Origin: Candidatus Zhuqueibacterota bacterium
GTDB lineage: Bacteria > Zhuqueibacterota > Zhuqueibacteria > Residuimicrobiales > Krinioviventaceae
Direction of reading: 5' to 3'
Assembly (NCBI GenBank): GCA_016928775.1
Contig: JAFGKD010000128.1
Span: forward strand, 1-36,273
DNA length: 36,273 bases
In this document: positions 17,807 to 25,798 of the stretch, piece after piece
Layout: every line of letters starts with the position of its first letter
Position numbering within the stretch: position 1 is the first letter of the stretch
Translations under genes and position numbers: made by a program
Notes under the pieces: generated by a model
What the model saw: only the letters and a program-made list of their open reading frames with translations
Told to the model about the DNA's origin: nothing
Databases searched by the model: none

Positions 17807-17838
17807 TTGACAAAATGTGGAAAAAGATCATTTATAAT
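17807..17838 (+). promoter_or_regulatory. Possible internal promoter before the second beta-helix gene
   Basis: TTGACA (17807-17812) and TATAAT (17833-17838) are exact sigma70 hexamers but 20 bp apart, three more than ideal. They lie 27 bp before the start codon at 17865. Weak to moderate evidence for an internal operon promoter. Confidence 0.3.
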
Positions 17839-17864
17839 GCAGCACTCTTTAAAACAGGACCCTC

Positions 17865-19562
17865 ATGAAAAAATACATTACAATGTTTCGATTTTCTGCC
17901 AACATCATTTTTATTATTATCAGTGCGATTCATTTTTGTGGTTCAATGAATCTCGATGCAAAAACGGTTTATATGAGCAGCACGGGAGACGACGCCAATC
18001 AGGGCATCGAAGAAGCTCCGGTAAAAACATTCAACCGGGCCAAACAACTGTGCAAGAATTCTTCGGACGCCTCGTTCGAGATCCTGTTAAAAGGCGGTGA
18101 CACATTTACCGAGTTTCAAGCGGTCACCGTATCGCTTTATGGTGATGATCAGACTACCTTTGCCTTTGTCTGGAATATAAATAAACCGCTGAAAATATCC
18201 ACCTACGGCCCGGAAGAAAAAGCTCACCTCTACGGCGCAGGGTATTACAGCCATAGTGGCGGGCCGGGACAAGCAATTCTCATCATCGATCCCAGCTCTA
18301 AAGATGTGTTGATAGAAAATCTGTTTTTTGAAATGTGGGAGCTCGGCACAATCATGGTGTTTGAGAGTGAGGATGTCCATATTCGCAACATCAAAATCGA
18401 CAAAGTCGGCCCGTATTATTTTCCCGAAGAAAAGACAACCGGCGTCTATTGCGCCGGCGTCATCTATCCCAAGAATTCGACGCGCATTCTCATCGAGGAT
18501 GTGGTGATGACCAACTGCCACAACAATTACAATGAGGTTGGTGCGCTGCACGGCTTTTATTGTACGCGGTTGAATCATTCGGAAATCAGAAATTGTTATC
18601 TGGCGAATATTAGCGGATCACCATTTAAATTCAGGCGAAAACCCGCCAATAATTGCTATGTCCATGACAATGAATGTTATTACACCGGTGTTTCGACTCA
18701 AACACCGAATCAGGTGCAGTTTGGTTTTTTACGTTACAGTGGTGATCCGGGCGGCAATTGTCCGTATGCGCTCGTTTTCGAGAATAATAAATTCCACTAC
18801 CCCTACTGCTGGGTTGAGCTGGAAAATCCTGAAACCGCGATGGCGGTTCGATGCACAATCAGTAATGAAGAGTCATGCGGCAGCGATGCCTGCATGAATC
18901 CCGAAAGAGTAGAGTGGATCAACAATGATTTCAAATACAAATGGGAACTGACCGAGCACTGGACGGGTCCCGATATCATCGTTCCGGATGCGCCAAGCAA
19001 CTTGACGGCGGTCGCTGTCTCCGACAAACAAATCGATTTAACATGGACGGACAATTCCGATGATGAAGACGGATTTTATATTGAACGGAAATCCGGCGCG
19101 TCGTCCTGGTTTCAAATTGGTAGCGTCGATTCGAATGTGACCACATACTCTGATAAATTTTTCCTCAGCCCGGCTACAACATATACTTATCGGGTGGCGG
19201 CATATCGCGAGCTCTTGACATCACCTTCGTGCAATGAAGTTACGGAAACGACGCTCGATCCCACCAAGGTTGTTGATAACACATCTTGCGGAACGCCAAA
19301 AGATTTCCGTTTAGAACAGAACTATCCCAATCCATTTAATCCCTCGACGACTATTTCCTATCAACTGCCGAAAACATGCGGAATTCAATTGAACGTCTTT
19401 GATATAAACGGCACATTTATTAAAAAATTGCTGGATTCCTTTCAAATGGCTGGAGTCTATCGAGTAATGTGGCAGCCGACCAATCTCCCCAGCGGTCATT
19501 ATCTGGTGCAGTTGCAGGCAGGCGATTTCAAGAAATCGATCAAGGTTGTTTATTTACGATAG
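17865..19562 (+). CDS. Secreted beta-helix protein with FnIII and sorting domains
   Basis: 565 residues, ATG with AGGA five bases upstream. Signal peptide MKKYITMFRFSANIIFIII. Residues ~25-365 are a parallel beta-helix: TVYMSSTGDDANQGI at the start (the usual 'yvs-x-GsD-x-n-G' beta-helix cap), then VLIENLFFEMWELGTIMVF, VHIRNIKIDKVGPYYF and RILIEDVVMTNCHNNY ladders. An FnIII domain (~374-463) and the NYPNPFNPSTTISY sorting domain (~479-565) are close relatives of those in the preceding gene. Cysteine content is unusually high for the family and may form surface disulfides. PL6-like lyase activity is possible, but no catalytic Lys/Arg can be assigned by eye. It is probably a surface polysaccharide lyase or binding protein. 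Confidence 0.8.
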   Translation: MKKYITMFRFSANIIFIIISAIHFCGSMNLDAKTVYMSSTGDDANQGIEEAPVKTFNRAKQLCKNSSDASFEILLKGGDTFTEFQAVTVSLYGDDQTTFAFVWNINKPLKISTYGPEEKAHLYGAGYYSHSGGPGQAILIIDPSSKDVLIENLFFEMWELGTIMVFESEDVHIRNIKIDKVGPYYFPEEKTTGVYCAGVIYPKNSTRILIEDVVMTNCHNNYNEVGALHGFYCTRLNHSEIRNCYLANISGSPFKFRRKPANNCYVHDNECYYTGVSTQTPNQVQFGFLRYSGDPGGNCPYALVFENNKFHYPYCWVELENPETAMAVRCTISNEESCGSDACMNPERVEWINNDFKYKWELTEHWTGPDIIVPDAPSNLTAVAVSDKQIDLTWTDNSDDEDGFYIERKSGASSWFQIGSVDSNVTTYSDKFFLSPATTYTYRVAAYRELLTSPSCNEVTETTLDPTKVVDNTSCGTPKDFRLEQNYPNPFNPSTTISYQLPKTCGIQLNVFDINGTFIKKLLDSFQMAGVYRVMWQPTNLPSGHYLVQLQAGDFKKSIKVVYLR

Positions 19563-19610
19563 AAAGGAAAAAAGCCGCCATCCACCCTGTTCGCAAAAAT
19601 CTGGAGTACC

Positions 19611-19995
19611 ATGATAAAAATGTTTTTAAATGTGTCAATTCCTGATTACGTCGAGACCGTGACGGCTGGCAAGCCCATAAGAGGCACCACACCTATTCAA
19701 GTCTCGCAACAGCTCCACGCTCATGCAGATAAGGCATTAGAGATTCTCGAAAATATCACCGGATCTGGAATGAAGAGCTAAAACGAACGTTGGTCGACAT
19801 CCGTGCCATGGCTTTCATGGGAAAATATTACGCCCACAAGATTCGTGGCGCAACCGAATTGGCATTGTATCGAGAAACTAAAATTCAGAATCATCAGGAT
19901 ACCGCTGTTGAAGCAATGACGCACGTGCCTGAATACTGAAATCTCTATATCGATACGGCCATGACGCAGTATAAAAATCCCGTTTTGCTGAATTC
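19611..19995 (+). pseudogene. C-terminal remnant of a large glycoside-hydrolase-like protein
   Basis: One protein tail is spread over two frames. Frame 1 (19611-19781) reads VSIPDYVETVTAGKPIRGTT...QLHAHADKALEILENI. Frame 2 (from 19766) continues WNEELKRTLVDIRAMAFMGK...KIRGATELALY and, past an in-frame TGA at 19937-19939, LYIDTAMTQYKNPVLLN. The pattern K-P-x-RGTTP..ADKAL...D-x-RAMA-x-x-GKYYA-x-KIRGA...QY-NPxLLN is one I associate with the C-terminal helical domain of large plant-polymer hydrolases, though I cannot name the family. The TGA stands where a Trp would fit (EY-W-NLY). At least one frameshift and one stop make it dead. It occupies the otherwise gene-free space between the beta-helix gene and the next GH28. 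Confidence 0.6.
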
Positions 19996-20026
19996 ATGGT
20001 TCATTCTTTTAAATACGGAGGCTACT

Positions 20027-21583
20027 ATGCGCCACATCATCACGTTTCTCGCACTTGTTTTACTTTTTTCCACCGCTCATTCAAAAAACTCGATCTACAA
20101 TGTACAAGAATTGATCCCGGAAACCGGCACGTCAATCTTGATAACTGATGAGCTGCAACAGATTATTGACACCTGCAGCGCCGAGGGCGGCGGCACCGTT
20201 TATTTTCCGGCAGGCGATTATTTGACAGGGACGATCATATTGAAAGATAACACCTTTCTGGAGTTGAGTGCCGGTGCAACACTGTACGGCAGTACGGATA
20301 TCAATGACTATCCCGAACAGGAAAAGGGCAAAAGTCTTTTCTATGCAAAGGGAGCGCACAATATTGGCATTATCGGGCAGGGAGCGCTCAATGGCAGCGG
20401 TGATTTTTTCTGGCGCGGCAAGGAACGCCCTTATAACCGGCCGGATCGGTTAATATTGTTCTACGAATGTCAAAACATCCGGATTAACGACATCACCATG
20501 CTCAATTCGCCAAACTGGAATCTCGAACTGCTGAATTGTGATTTTGTCTGGATTGACGGCGTATCGATGATCAGTGATATGGATTCTCCCAATTCTGACG
20601 GCATTGATCCGACATCGTCCTCGCATGTATTCATCAGCAACTGTTACTTTGAACTGGGTGATGACGCCATCTGTCCAAAATCACGTGGCAGCAAACCCAC
20701 TGAATATATAGTTGTTGAAAATTGCATCATCAAAAGTGATGATTCTGCCATCAAGCTGGGAACTCGCTCGGAAGCGCCTATTCGGCACATGGTCTTTAAC
20801 AACATCATCATCAAAGACACACAGTATGGTATTGCGTTTTACGCCAAAGATGGCGGTGTTTTCGAGGATATTCGATTTTCCAATATTATTATCGAAAGCG
20901 CCCGCAACGACGATGGAAAAACCGACCGACCGAGCGGGAGTTACCCGCTTTTTCTGGATATAGAACGGCGAAATCCCGACGGCCCGATCACTTTTATCAA
21001 TGATATCCATTTCAGTGATATTACTATCAATAGCAAAGACGGACATTGTTTGTTCCTGGGACAACCGGATCAGAAAATTGAGAACCTGTTCTTTTCAAAT
21101 ATTCATTTTAATCTGGAAACCCATCGAACCCTTGAGGGCAGCAAGAAACCACGTGGCGTGAGATCACTTACCGATCGTGCTGCCAATGATTTTTCTCACA
21201 TCCCGGCGAATTTCACCTTTGCATACATTGATAATCTCAATATTGATGGTTTAACTATTCATGACAAGGATAAAAGCGGCCAGTACGAGCGGCATATGGT
21301 GTGGGGCTATGATGTGCATGATGTTTATATTGAAGGCTTTAGCAATCGGCTTGCCACGCCAAACCAAAAATTGGCGCAGTTTTGTTTCAAGGATGCCTCC
21401 GGGATCGAAATGTGCTCCAGTCGGCCGACAGCAACAGCATCGCCATTTTTATTCCTTGAAGGCGCAGCAACGCGTGATATTACGCTGCGAAATAATAATT
21501 TTGCCAAAGTAAAAAAGATTGTTGATATGGATGATGCGTTCGAGAAAGAAGAACTATTGGAATTCAATAATTTAAAAGATTAA
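20027..21583 (+). CDS. Exported GH28-family polygalacturonase-like enzyme
   Basis: 518 residues from ATG 20027, with GGAGG five bases upstream; the frame is open back to 19961 only because of the upstream pseudogene remnant. Signal peptide MRHIITFLALVLLFSTAHS. The GH28 beta-helix starts at TCSAEGGGTVYFPAGDYLTG. Catalytic motifs: DSPNSDGIDPTSSSHV (N189, D191), FELGDDAICPKSRG (D212-D213) and IKLGTRSEAPIRHM. The last replaces the common G-H-x-SGG, so the conserved His is not obvious. Such variants are common in rhamnogalacturonan and exo-polygalacturonase clades of bacteria. It lies 28 bp before the enolase-superfamily gene and forms with it the 3' end of the utilisation operon. Confidence 0.88.
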   Translation: MRHIITFLALVLLFSTAHSKNSIYNVQELIPETGTSILITDELQQIIDTCSAEGGGTVYFPAGDYLTGTIILKDNTFLELSAGATLYGSTDINDYPEQEKGKSLFYAKGAHNIGIIGQGALNGSGDFFWRGKERPYNRPDRLILFYECQNIRINDITMLNSPNWNLELLNCDFVWIDGVSMISDMDSPNSDGIDPTSSSHVFISNCYFELGDDAICPKSRGSKPTEYIVVENCIIKSDDSAIKLGTRSEAPIRHMVFNNIIIKDTQYGIAFYAKDGGVFEDIRFSNIIIESARNDDGKTDRPSGSYPLFLDIERRNPDGPITFINDIHFSDITINSKDGHCLFLGQPDQKIENLFFSNIHFNLETHRTLEGSKKPRGVRSLTDRAANDFSHIPANFTFAYIDNLNIDGLTIHDKDKSGQYERHMVWGYDVHDVYIEGFSNRLATPNQKLAQFCFKDASGIEMCSSRPTATASPFLFLEGAATRDITLRNNNFAKVKKIVDMDDAFEKEELLEFNNLKD

Positions 21584-21611
21584 GTACCATACTATTATTT
21601 GAGAGGACTCG

Positions 21612-22835
21612 ATGTTATCACATCCATTGGAACGCAGAAATTTTATAAAACTTTGCGCAGGAATGTCAGCGGCATTTGGGGGCGCATCGTTACTATCAAC
21701 GCCTGCCCAGACTGCGCCGCCATTGTTGCAGCAAGCGCAAAATAAAATCGACAACTTGAAAATTGTCGACCTTAAATATCTCGAAATGAAATTCCCCGGA
21801 AAACTGCCGGTAAAATGGAATTCGATTATTAAAAGCGGTGGTGGCACACCCGGCATGACACAAATGGAAATTCATACCAACCAGGGCATCATCGGGCGTA
21901 GTTTACCGAAAGGGCCCAGAAGTGTTGCCGAGAAAATATTCAAAAAGATAAAAGGTGAAAATCCGTTCTTTGTCGAACGTATTTGGGACCGCATGTATCG
22001 TGAGAACCGGAAACCGGTGGCCAAAGGTGACTATATTAAAGCCATGGGGTCGATTGATATTGCGATTTGGGATATCATTGGTAAAGCACTTGGACTTCCG
22101 GTTTATAAAGTTCTGGGTGGATTTCAGAGCAAAGTCCGTGTTTATGCGGCAGGAGGGTATTACCGGGAAGACAAATCCATCAATGATCTAGCTGATGAGA
22201 TGGAGGGGTACGTCAATGATGGATTTCGCGCGGTCAAGATGAAAGTTGGTGGTGCTGATTTTAATACGGATGTTGAACGCGTCAGAGTCGTTCGAGAGAC
22301 CATCGGGCCGGACATTGATCTTCTTCTTGATGCCAACAACAAATGGTATGCTTATGATGCCATTCGATTTGGCCGGGCCGTTGAAAAGTTTAATCCATTC
22401 TGGTTTGAAGAACCGGTTGTACCGGACGATTTTGCGGGGTGTGCCGAAGTGAAAAATGCGATCGATATTCCCATTGTCGCCGGTGAAAACGAATACACTC
22501 GCTGGGGTTGCCGCGATCTGATCGTCAATAATTCAGCTGATATTTTGAACCTGGATACAGTCAATGCCGGAGGTATTACTGAATATAGAAAAATCGCTTC
22601 GATGGCTTCGGCCTTTCACATTCCGGTTGCACCGCACGGCGATCCGCACATGGCTGTGCATTTGGTGGCTTCAATCCCCAATGCCCTCATCATGGAAACT
22701 TATCCGGGTGTACAAAGTCAGTATAATCCCGCTTTAAAGCTATTCCCGGTGAAAAATGGTTATATTGAAGTACCGAATTTTCCTGGAATAGGTATTGATC
22801 CCGATCCGGCTGATGTGAAAAAATATGCAAAATAA
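21612..22835 (+). CDS. Tat-exported enolase-superfamily (mandelate racemase/MLE) sugar-acid dehydratase
   Basis: 407 residues, GAGAGGAC just ahead of the ATG. The N-terminus LERRNFIKLCAGMSAAFGG is a twin-arginine (RRNFIK) signal. The capping domain contains GSIDIAIWDIIGKALGLPVY. The barrel shows the full acid/base set: KMKVG (K209, K211), DANNKW (D240), FEEP (E266), AGEN (E292) and APHGD (H342). Asp, Glu and Glu bind Mg2+, and Lys and His abstract and donate the proton. This set fits the MR subgroup acid-sugar dehydratases or racemases (gluconate, galactonate, rhamnonate types). Export by Tat is unusual for this family, whose members are mostly cytoplasmic, and suggests the sugar acid is processed in the periplasm. 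It is the last intact gene of the island. Confidence 0.9.
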   Translation: MLSHPLERRNFIKLCAGMSAAFGGASLLSTPAQTAPPLLQQAQNKIDNLKIVDLKYLEMKFPGKLPVKWNSIIKSGGGTPGMTQMEIHTNQGIIGRSLPKGPRSVAEKIFKKIKGENPFFVERIWDRMYRENRKPVAKGDYIKAMGSIDIAIWDIIGKALGLPVYKVLGGFQSKVRVYAAGGYYREDKSINDLADEMEGYVNDGFRAVKMKVGGADFNTDVERVRVVRETIGPDIDLLLDANNKWYAYDAIRFGRAVEKFNPFWFEEPVVPDDFAGCAEVKNAIDIPIVAGENEYTRWGCRDLIVNNSADILNLDTVNAGGITEYRKIASMASAFHIPVAPHGDPHMAVHLVASIPNALIMETYPGVQSQYNPALKLFPVKNGYIEVPNFPGIGIDPDPADVKKYAK

Positions 22836-22949
22836 GATCAGGGCTCCACTTTTCACGAAAACATATAAATGAGAGATATTATTGTGCTGGACAGCTACTT
22901 TTTCACAACAACCGGCGACATCTATTGATTCTAGGGAAAGAGGTTAGGA

Positions 22950-23781
22950 ATGAATTCGACCCAAGATCAATTGTCCTGTCGTCACTTCTTAGCCCAACTC
23001 GCCAGCATCTCCTCGGGATCAATTTCACTTGTTTCAGCACAAGAAAAAGAGGAACCTGAAAACAAATGCATCTCATCAATCATTAAAGCCTGGAAACGTG
23101 TTCCTGAGAAAGTCGAGAGGATTAAATTACCTTCAACGACGCATCTTTGGCGACGGCCATCATTTAGCTGCCGGAACGATCGAATTTTACAATTGTAAAA
23201 ACATATTAATAAACGGCATCACAACCCGCATGCCCCTCGAACGAACAATTCATCCCGTATACGATGATAATATCACCATTCGTAATGTCAATATGCAGGC
23301 CGGTGTCCTGGATGCGCGTAATGACGACGGTATTGATCCTGATTCCTGTGATGATGTGTTGATAGAGGAGTGTACATTTCACAATTATGATGATGTCATA
23401 ACATTAAAATCCGGCCGTGCCGGGGAAGGCCGGCCGGAGAACGGTGGTCGGTCGACTGAAAGCATTGTGATCAGGAATAATATATTTCACGGCCAACACA
23501 ACGGCGTATCCACAGGCAGCGATATGGCCGGTGGTGTGCGCAATGTGTTTATCCATGATTGCCGATTCGGTGTCGATCACCGGCAGATGTATGTTTTCAA
23601 TGCCAAGTCCGATTGCGATCGTGGTGATGTTGTCGAGGATGTTTACTTTAGAGACATTAAAGCAGGCACATGTCAGCGGCTGATTCGCATGGAAATGCAA
23701 AACAAGAATGTGCCCTATGATCCTGTGCTTCATCCTTATCCCCCCATATTCCGGAACATCTTTTTCGAAAATGTTCACTGA
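22950..23781 (+). pseudogene. GH28 pseudogene with large internal deletion
   Basis: Frame 1 (22950-~23130) starts MNSTQDQLSCRHFLAQLASI, a signal-like N-terminus. A shift then leads into frame 2 at GLNYLQRRIFGDGHHLAAG and a good GH28 core: FYNCKNILINGIT, ARNDDGIDPDSCDDV, HNYDDVITLKSGRAG, STGSDMAGGVRN. About 100-150 residues of the N-terminal helix turns are missing, and the protein stops at FRNIFFENVH, short of the normal C-terminus. It is closest to the GH28 at 14376 (same NDDGxDPD and GS-x-MA/SAGGVRN text), so it may be a decayed paralogue. With the remnants at 486-1019 and 19611 it shows repeated loss of glycosidases from this island. Confidence 0.8.
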
Positions 23782-23822
23782 TTTTGACGATGCATCATTT
23801 GCATGTGCACTTTTTAAATGTA

Positions 23823-23939
23823 GCAAGTCATCCCGGAACTGCGCTCTTTAGCAGTGTCCGGGATCCATTTCAAAGGCCCAACCGCACCGCAGAATGGGCC
23901 CCGGACATCGCTGGGAAACGCGGTTCCGGGGTTACTTGC
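23823..23939. repeat. Palindromic MITE-like element, GCAAGT/CCCGGAAC type
   Basis: GCAAGTCATCCCGGAAC at 23823-23839 pairs with GTTCCGGGGTTACTTGC at 23923-23939 with two mismatches. Further internal arms match (GTCCGGG with CCCGGAC, CCATT with AATGG), so almost the whole 117 bp folds into one long hairpin. No coding potential. It is typical of a non-autonomous mobile or REP-like repeat. Confidence 0.65.
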
Positions 23940-23971
23940 ACGATCCATAAAAATCACGTCAATCTTGCTTC

Positions 23972-24071
23972 TGTAGGATGGGTCACACACCAACGCTGCA
24001 ATTGTGCGGCACAGCCTTTGGACGACGCGTCTTTTAAAAATCGGAGGGGTGCAGGGGTGACCCATCCTACA
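23972..24071. repeat. MITE-like element with perfect 15-bp terminal inverted repeats
   Basis: TGTAGGATGGGTCAC (23972-23986) is the exact reverse complement of GTGACCCATCCTACA (24057-24071), enclosing 70 bp without coding potential. A second, diverged copy of the same ends follows directly (24106-24186). Confidence 0.7.
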
Positions 24072-24105
24072 TGTTCTCGACGATTGTCTTCCAGTCAGCC
24101 GTATC

Positions 24106-24186
24106 GGATGGGTCACAGGGTGGGACAACGGGTGCGGGGCGGTGCAGATCCGATAAAATTATAAAATGTTGGGAGGTGATCCATCC
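24106..24186. repeat. Diverged second copy of the GGATGGGTCAC element
   Basis: GGATGGGTCAC (24106-24116) and GTGATCCATCC (24176-24186) form imperfect ends (one mismatch) around a GC-rich centre. The right end coincides with the stop codon of the restriction-modification remnant (24186-24188), so insertion probably happened at or next to that stop. Confidence 0.5.
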
Positions 24187-24584
24187 TAAACGTTGTTTTC
24201 GACTATTTGAATTTCCTCGTTGGTCAAACCGTAGAGGGCGTACACCATGTGGTCAATTTCTTTTTCAATCGTTTCGATATTTGATTTTATTGAATTATAC
24301 TCTTTTTTTGAATTATTAAAATAGTCTTACCATTCATCCTGTTCAGTCAATGAGAGTTGAACATTGACTTTTTTAAGCTCTGATAGAAAAGACATGAAAT
24401 TAAGTGAATTGAAGTTTTTAATTCTTTTACTCAATTTATCAATATTTAAATTCGATTCTATTCTATTCAACAATCTCGTTTTTATTGAATGCAGATTTTT
24501 ATTCATTTCAAGCAGTTTGTCTACTTTTTCAACAAATGATAATTGAATGTGTCTTGGTTCAGCCGAAAATGGAATTTTTATCAT
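24186..24584 (-). pseudogene. C-terminal fragment of a type IIG restriction-modification enzyme
   Basis: The minus strand reads FVEKVDKLLEMNKNLHSIK...NFNSLNFMSFLSELKKVNVQLSLTEQDEW, then an in-frame TAA at about 24327-24329, then DYFNNSKKEYNSIKSNIETI...EIDHMVYALYGLTNEEIQIV and a normal TAG at 24186-24188. F-x-EK-x-DK-LE-N and EID-x-x-VY-x-LYGLT-EEI-x-x-VE are the familiar C-terminal signature of Eco57I-like combined endonuclease/methyltransferase proteins. The TAA was probably a Glu/Gln/Lys codon. The methyltransferase and most of the specificity region are missing. The matching N-terminal piece lies at 25057-25497. Confidence 0.8.
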
Positions 24585-24619
24585 TTAATTAGGGTGGTTT
24601 TGCTTTTGTTTGATTTTTG

Positions 24620-24744
24620 AAACCGACACAAAAATATACGCTGCGTTGCGGACAAAGTCAAGGCTGCCCTTCGGCTCACCCGCAAAGAGCGCGGGTTCGG
24701 CCTTGACTTTGTTCCTCACTTCGCGTAAAGATTTTTGCCGGTTT
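24620..24744. repeat. 125-bp imperfect palindrome (AAACCG ... CGGTTT)
   Basis: AAACCG (24620-24625) and CGGTTT (24739-24744) bound an element whose arms match in order: AAAAAT with ATTTTT, TACGC with GCGTA, and ACAAAGTCAAGGC with GCCTTGACTTTGT (13 bp perfect). It separates the C-terminal restriction-modification fragment from the IS3 remnant. It is a non-coding fold-back element, probably mobile. Confidence 0.65.
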
Positions 24745-24747
24745 GGA

Positions 24748-25002
24748 AAAATCTATTTGTTTTGTTCTTTGACGTTTTCGGTTTTCCTGTGCTTGTTTCA
24801 ATTTTTCTCGACGTTCATTAAAAATGACAGCTTGACGACCAAGCAGCATATCATGAAGCGTAATATAGCCAAGCGACGAATGAAGTCTGATATATTTATA
24901 CATTCGAATGTACTCATCAATTTGCTGTATCAAGTCTTGCAGGCTAAGATAACTTTGTTTCCTTACTGCTTCATTCTTGCAGGTTTGGAAGAATCGTTCA
25001 AT
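24748..25002 (-). pseudogene. IS3-family transposase (OrfB) C-terminal remnant
   Basis: Inside one minus-strand frame the text IERFFQTCKNEAVRKQSY...IDEYIRMYKYIRLHSSLGY...MLLGRQAVIFNERREKL is the C-terminal end of an IS3-group integrase-type transposase; the Glu of IERFF is the third catalytic residue of the DDE triad. The first two acidic residues and OrfA are absent. Its frame is fused to the upstream restriction-modification fragment and reads on into the palindromic repeat. It is the probable culprit that disrupted the restriction gene. Confidence 0.75.
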
Positions 25003-25053
25003 CTCTTTACCTTGTCGCGTGAGCAATTCGCGCTGCTGTGGCTTTGTCTGTCG
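24997..25053 (+). other. Inverted 57-bp piece of the restriction-modification gene
   Basis: On the plus strand, opposite to the surrounding gene, these bases read FNLFTLSREQFALLWLCLS. That is the stretch expected directly after RFYIQDAV in the type IIG N-terminal domain, which on the minus strand ends at 25057. A 14-bp palindrome CTGTCGCACGACAG (25048-25061) sits at the junction and an ATTGAA/TTCAAT overlap at the other end. Confidence 0.5.
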
Positions 25054-25056
25054 CAC

Positions 25057-25497
25057 GACAGCATCTTGAATATAAAAACGGATTTTTTCAAAATTGGAAG
25101 CGATGACGTAAACACATTTGGGGTGATGGTTTTTATAACCAAGGGCCTGGCTTTCGACGGCGTCAAGATCGGCTGTGGTCGTGGATTTTAATTCGATGGC
25201 AGCGATGGTGTGGTCGTTTTTGAGAATAGCGCTGTCGGCTTTTTTGCTGCCGGTGACGTTTTTAAATTCGGTGGTGAGGTTATAATCGGGTTCGGGATTG
25301 AGGGTATAGCCGAGGATATTGACAAACAGCTCGCGCAAAAAGCCTTCCTGGAATTGTTCTTCCTTGGCATTGCGGATGTTGTTCTGGATGTCCGGATTGC
25401 CAAAGTAGGTTGTGAATAGTTTAAACTTGGAATCCAGGAAAGCGGCATCAAGGTCATTGAGATATCTGGTTTGCACGGATTTTTGGGAAAGCGGCAT
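25057..25497 (-). pseudogene. N-terminal (nuclease) fragment of a type IIG restriction-modification enzyme
   Basis: 147 residues starting MPLSQKSVQTRYLNDLDAAF. KEEQFQEGFLRELFVNILGY, YNLTTEFKNVTGSKKADSAI and HTIAAIELKSTTTADLD show the PD-(D/E)xK-like arrangement, with E-x-K in IELKS and the preceding D in KADSAI. PKCVYVIASNFEKIRFYIQD is the usual strand after it. Eco57I-type enzymes carry such a nuclease at the N-terminus, followed by methyltransferase and target recognition domains. Here those ~600-700 residues are gone and the frame continues into an inverted scrap and an IS3 tail. It could still be translated as a fused 273-residue product but is unlikely to be functional. Confidence 0.8.
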
Positions 25498-25589
25498 GGG
25501 GCGAACGTCCTCGAATCAATCGGTTCTAGTTTTCTTTCAATAACACTGGTATGGGAGATGTGCGAAAAACAAATATGGGGATTTTTTTG

Positions 25590-25690
25590 GCAAAAGCAAG
25601 GGGAAAGATAAAAATAGAAAGTAGAAAGAAAAGTAGAAAGAGAAAAGAGAGGACGTCAAAGGTCGAACGTCTGAAGGTCAAAGGTCGGGT
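25590..25690 (+). repeat. Polypurine tract with AAGGTC-type short repeats
   Basis: From about 25590 the plus strand is nearly all A and G, with iterated GAAAGTAGAAA units, then AAAGGTCGAACGTCTGAAGG and AAAGGTCGGG. A related, longer tract lies at 35396-35520. The whole stretch 25498-25798 has no gene. Confidence 0.5.
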
Positions 25691-25728
25691 GAGATTTTGA
25701 TTATAGTGGATATCATGAAAGAATAGCA

Positions 25729-25756
25729 CTGAATATTTGTATTTGGAAATATTCAG
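25729..25756. promoter_or_regulatory. Perfect 10-bp hairpin upstream of the phosphatase-like lipoprotein gene
   Basis: CTGAATATTT (25729-25738) and AAATATTCAG (25747-25756) form a perfect inverted repeat with an 8-base centre, 42 bp before the start codon at 25799. It could be an operator (for instance of an ArsR-type repressor, which binds AT-rich dyads) or a hairpin. No T-run follows. Confidence 0.35.
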
Positions 25757-25798
25757 AGAGCTTTGTATGTTTCGGTCGTTAACGAAATCAGATGTATC

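Noticed and set aside
24610..25191. A 193-codon plus-strand frame as a gene.
   Set aside because: Only its stretch around 24997-25053 has meaning, as an inverted fragment of the restriction gene. The remainder is antisense to the IS3 and nuclease fragments and crosses the palindrome.
25590..25690. Possible CRISPR-like or tandem array in the purine-rich region.
   Set aside because: Units are short, irregular and lack spacers of constant length, and no cas gene is nearby.
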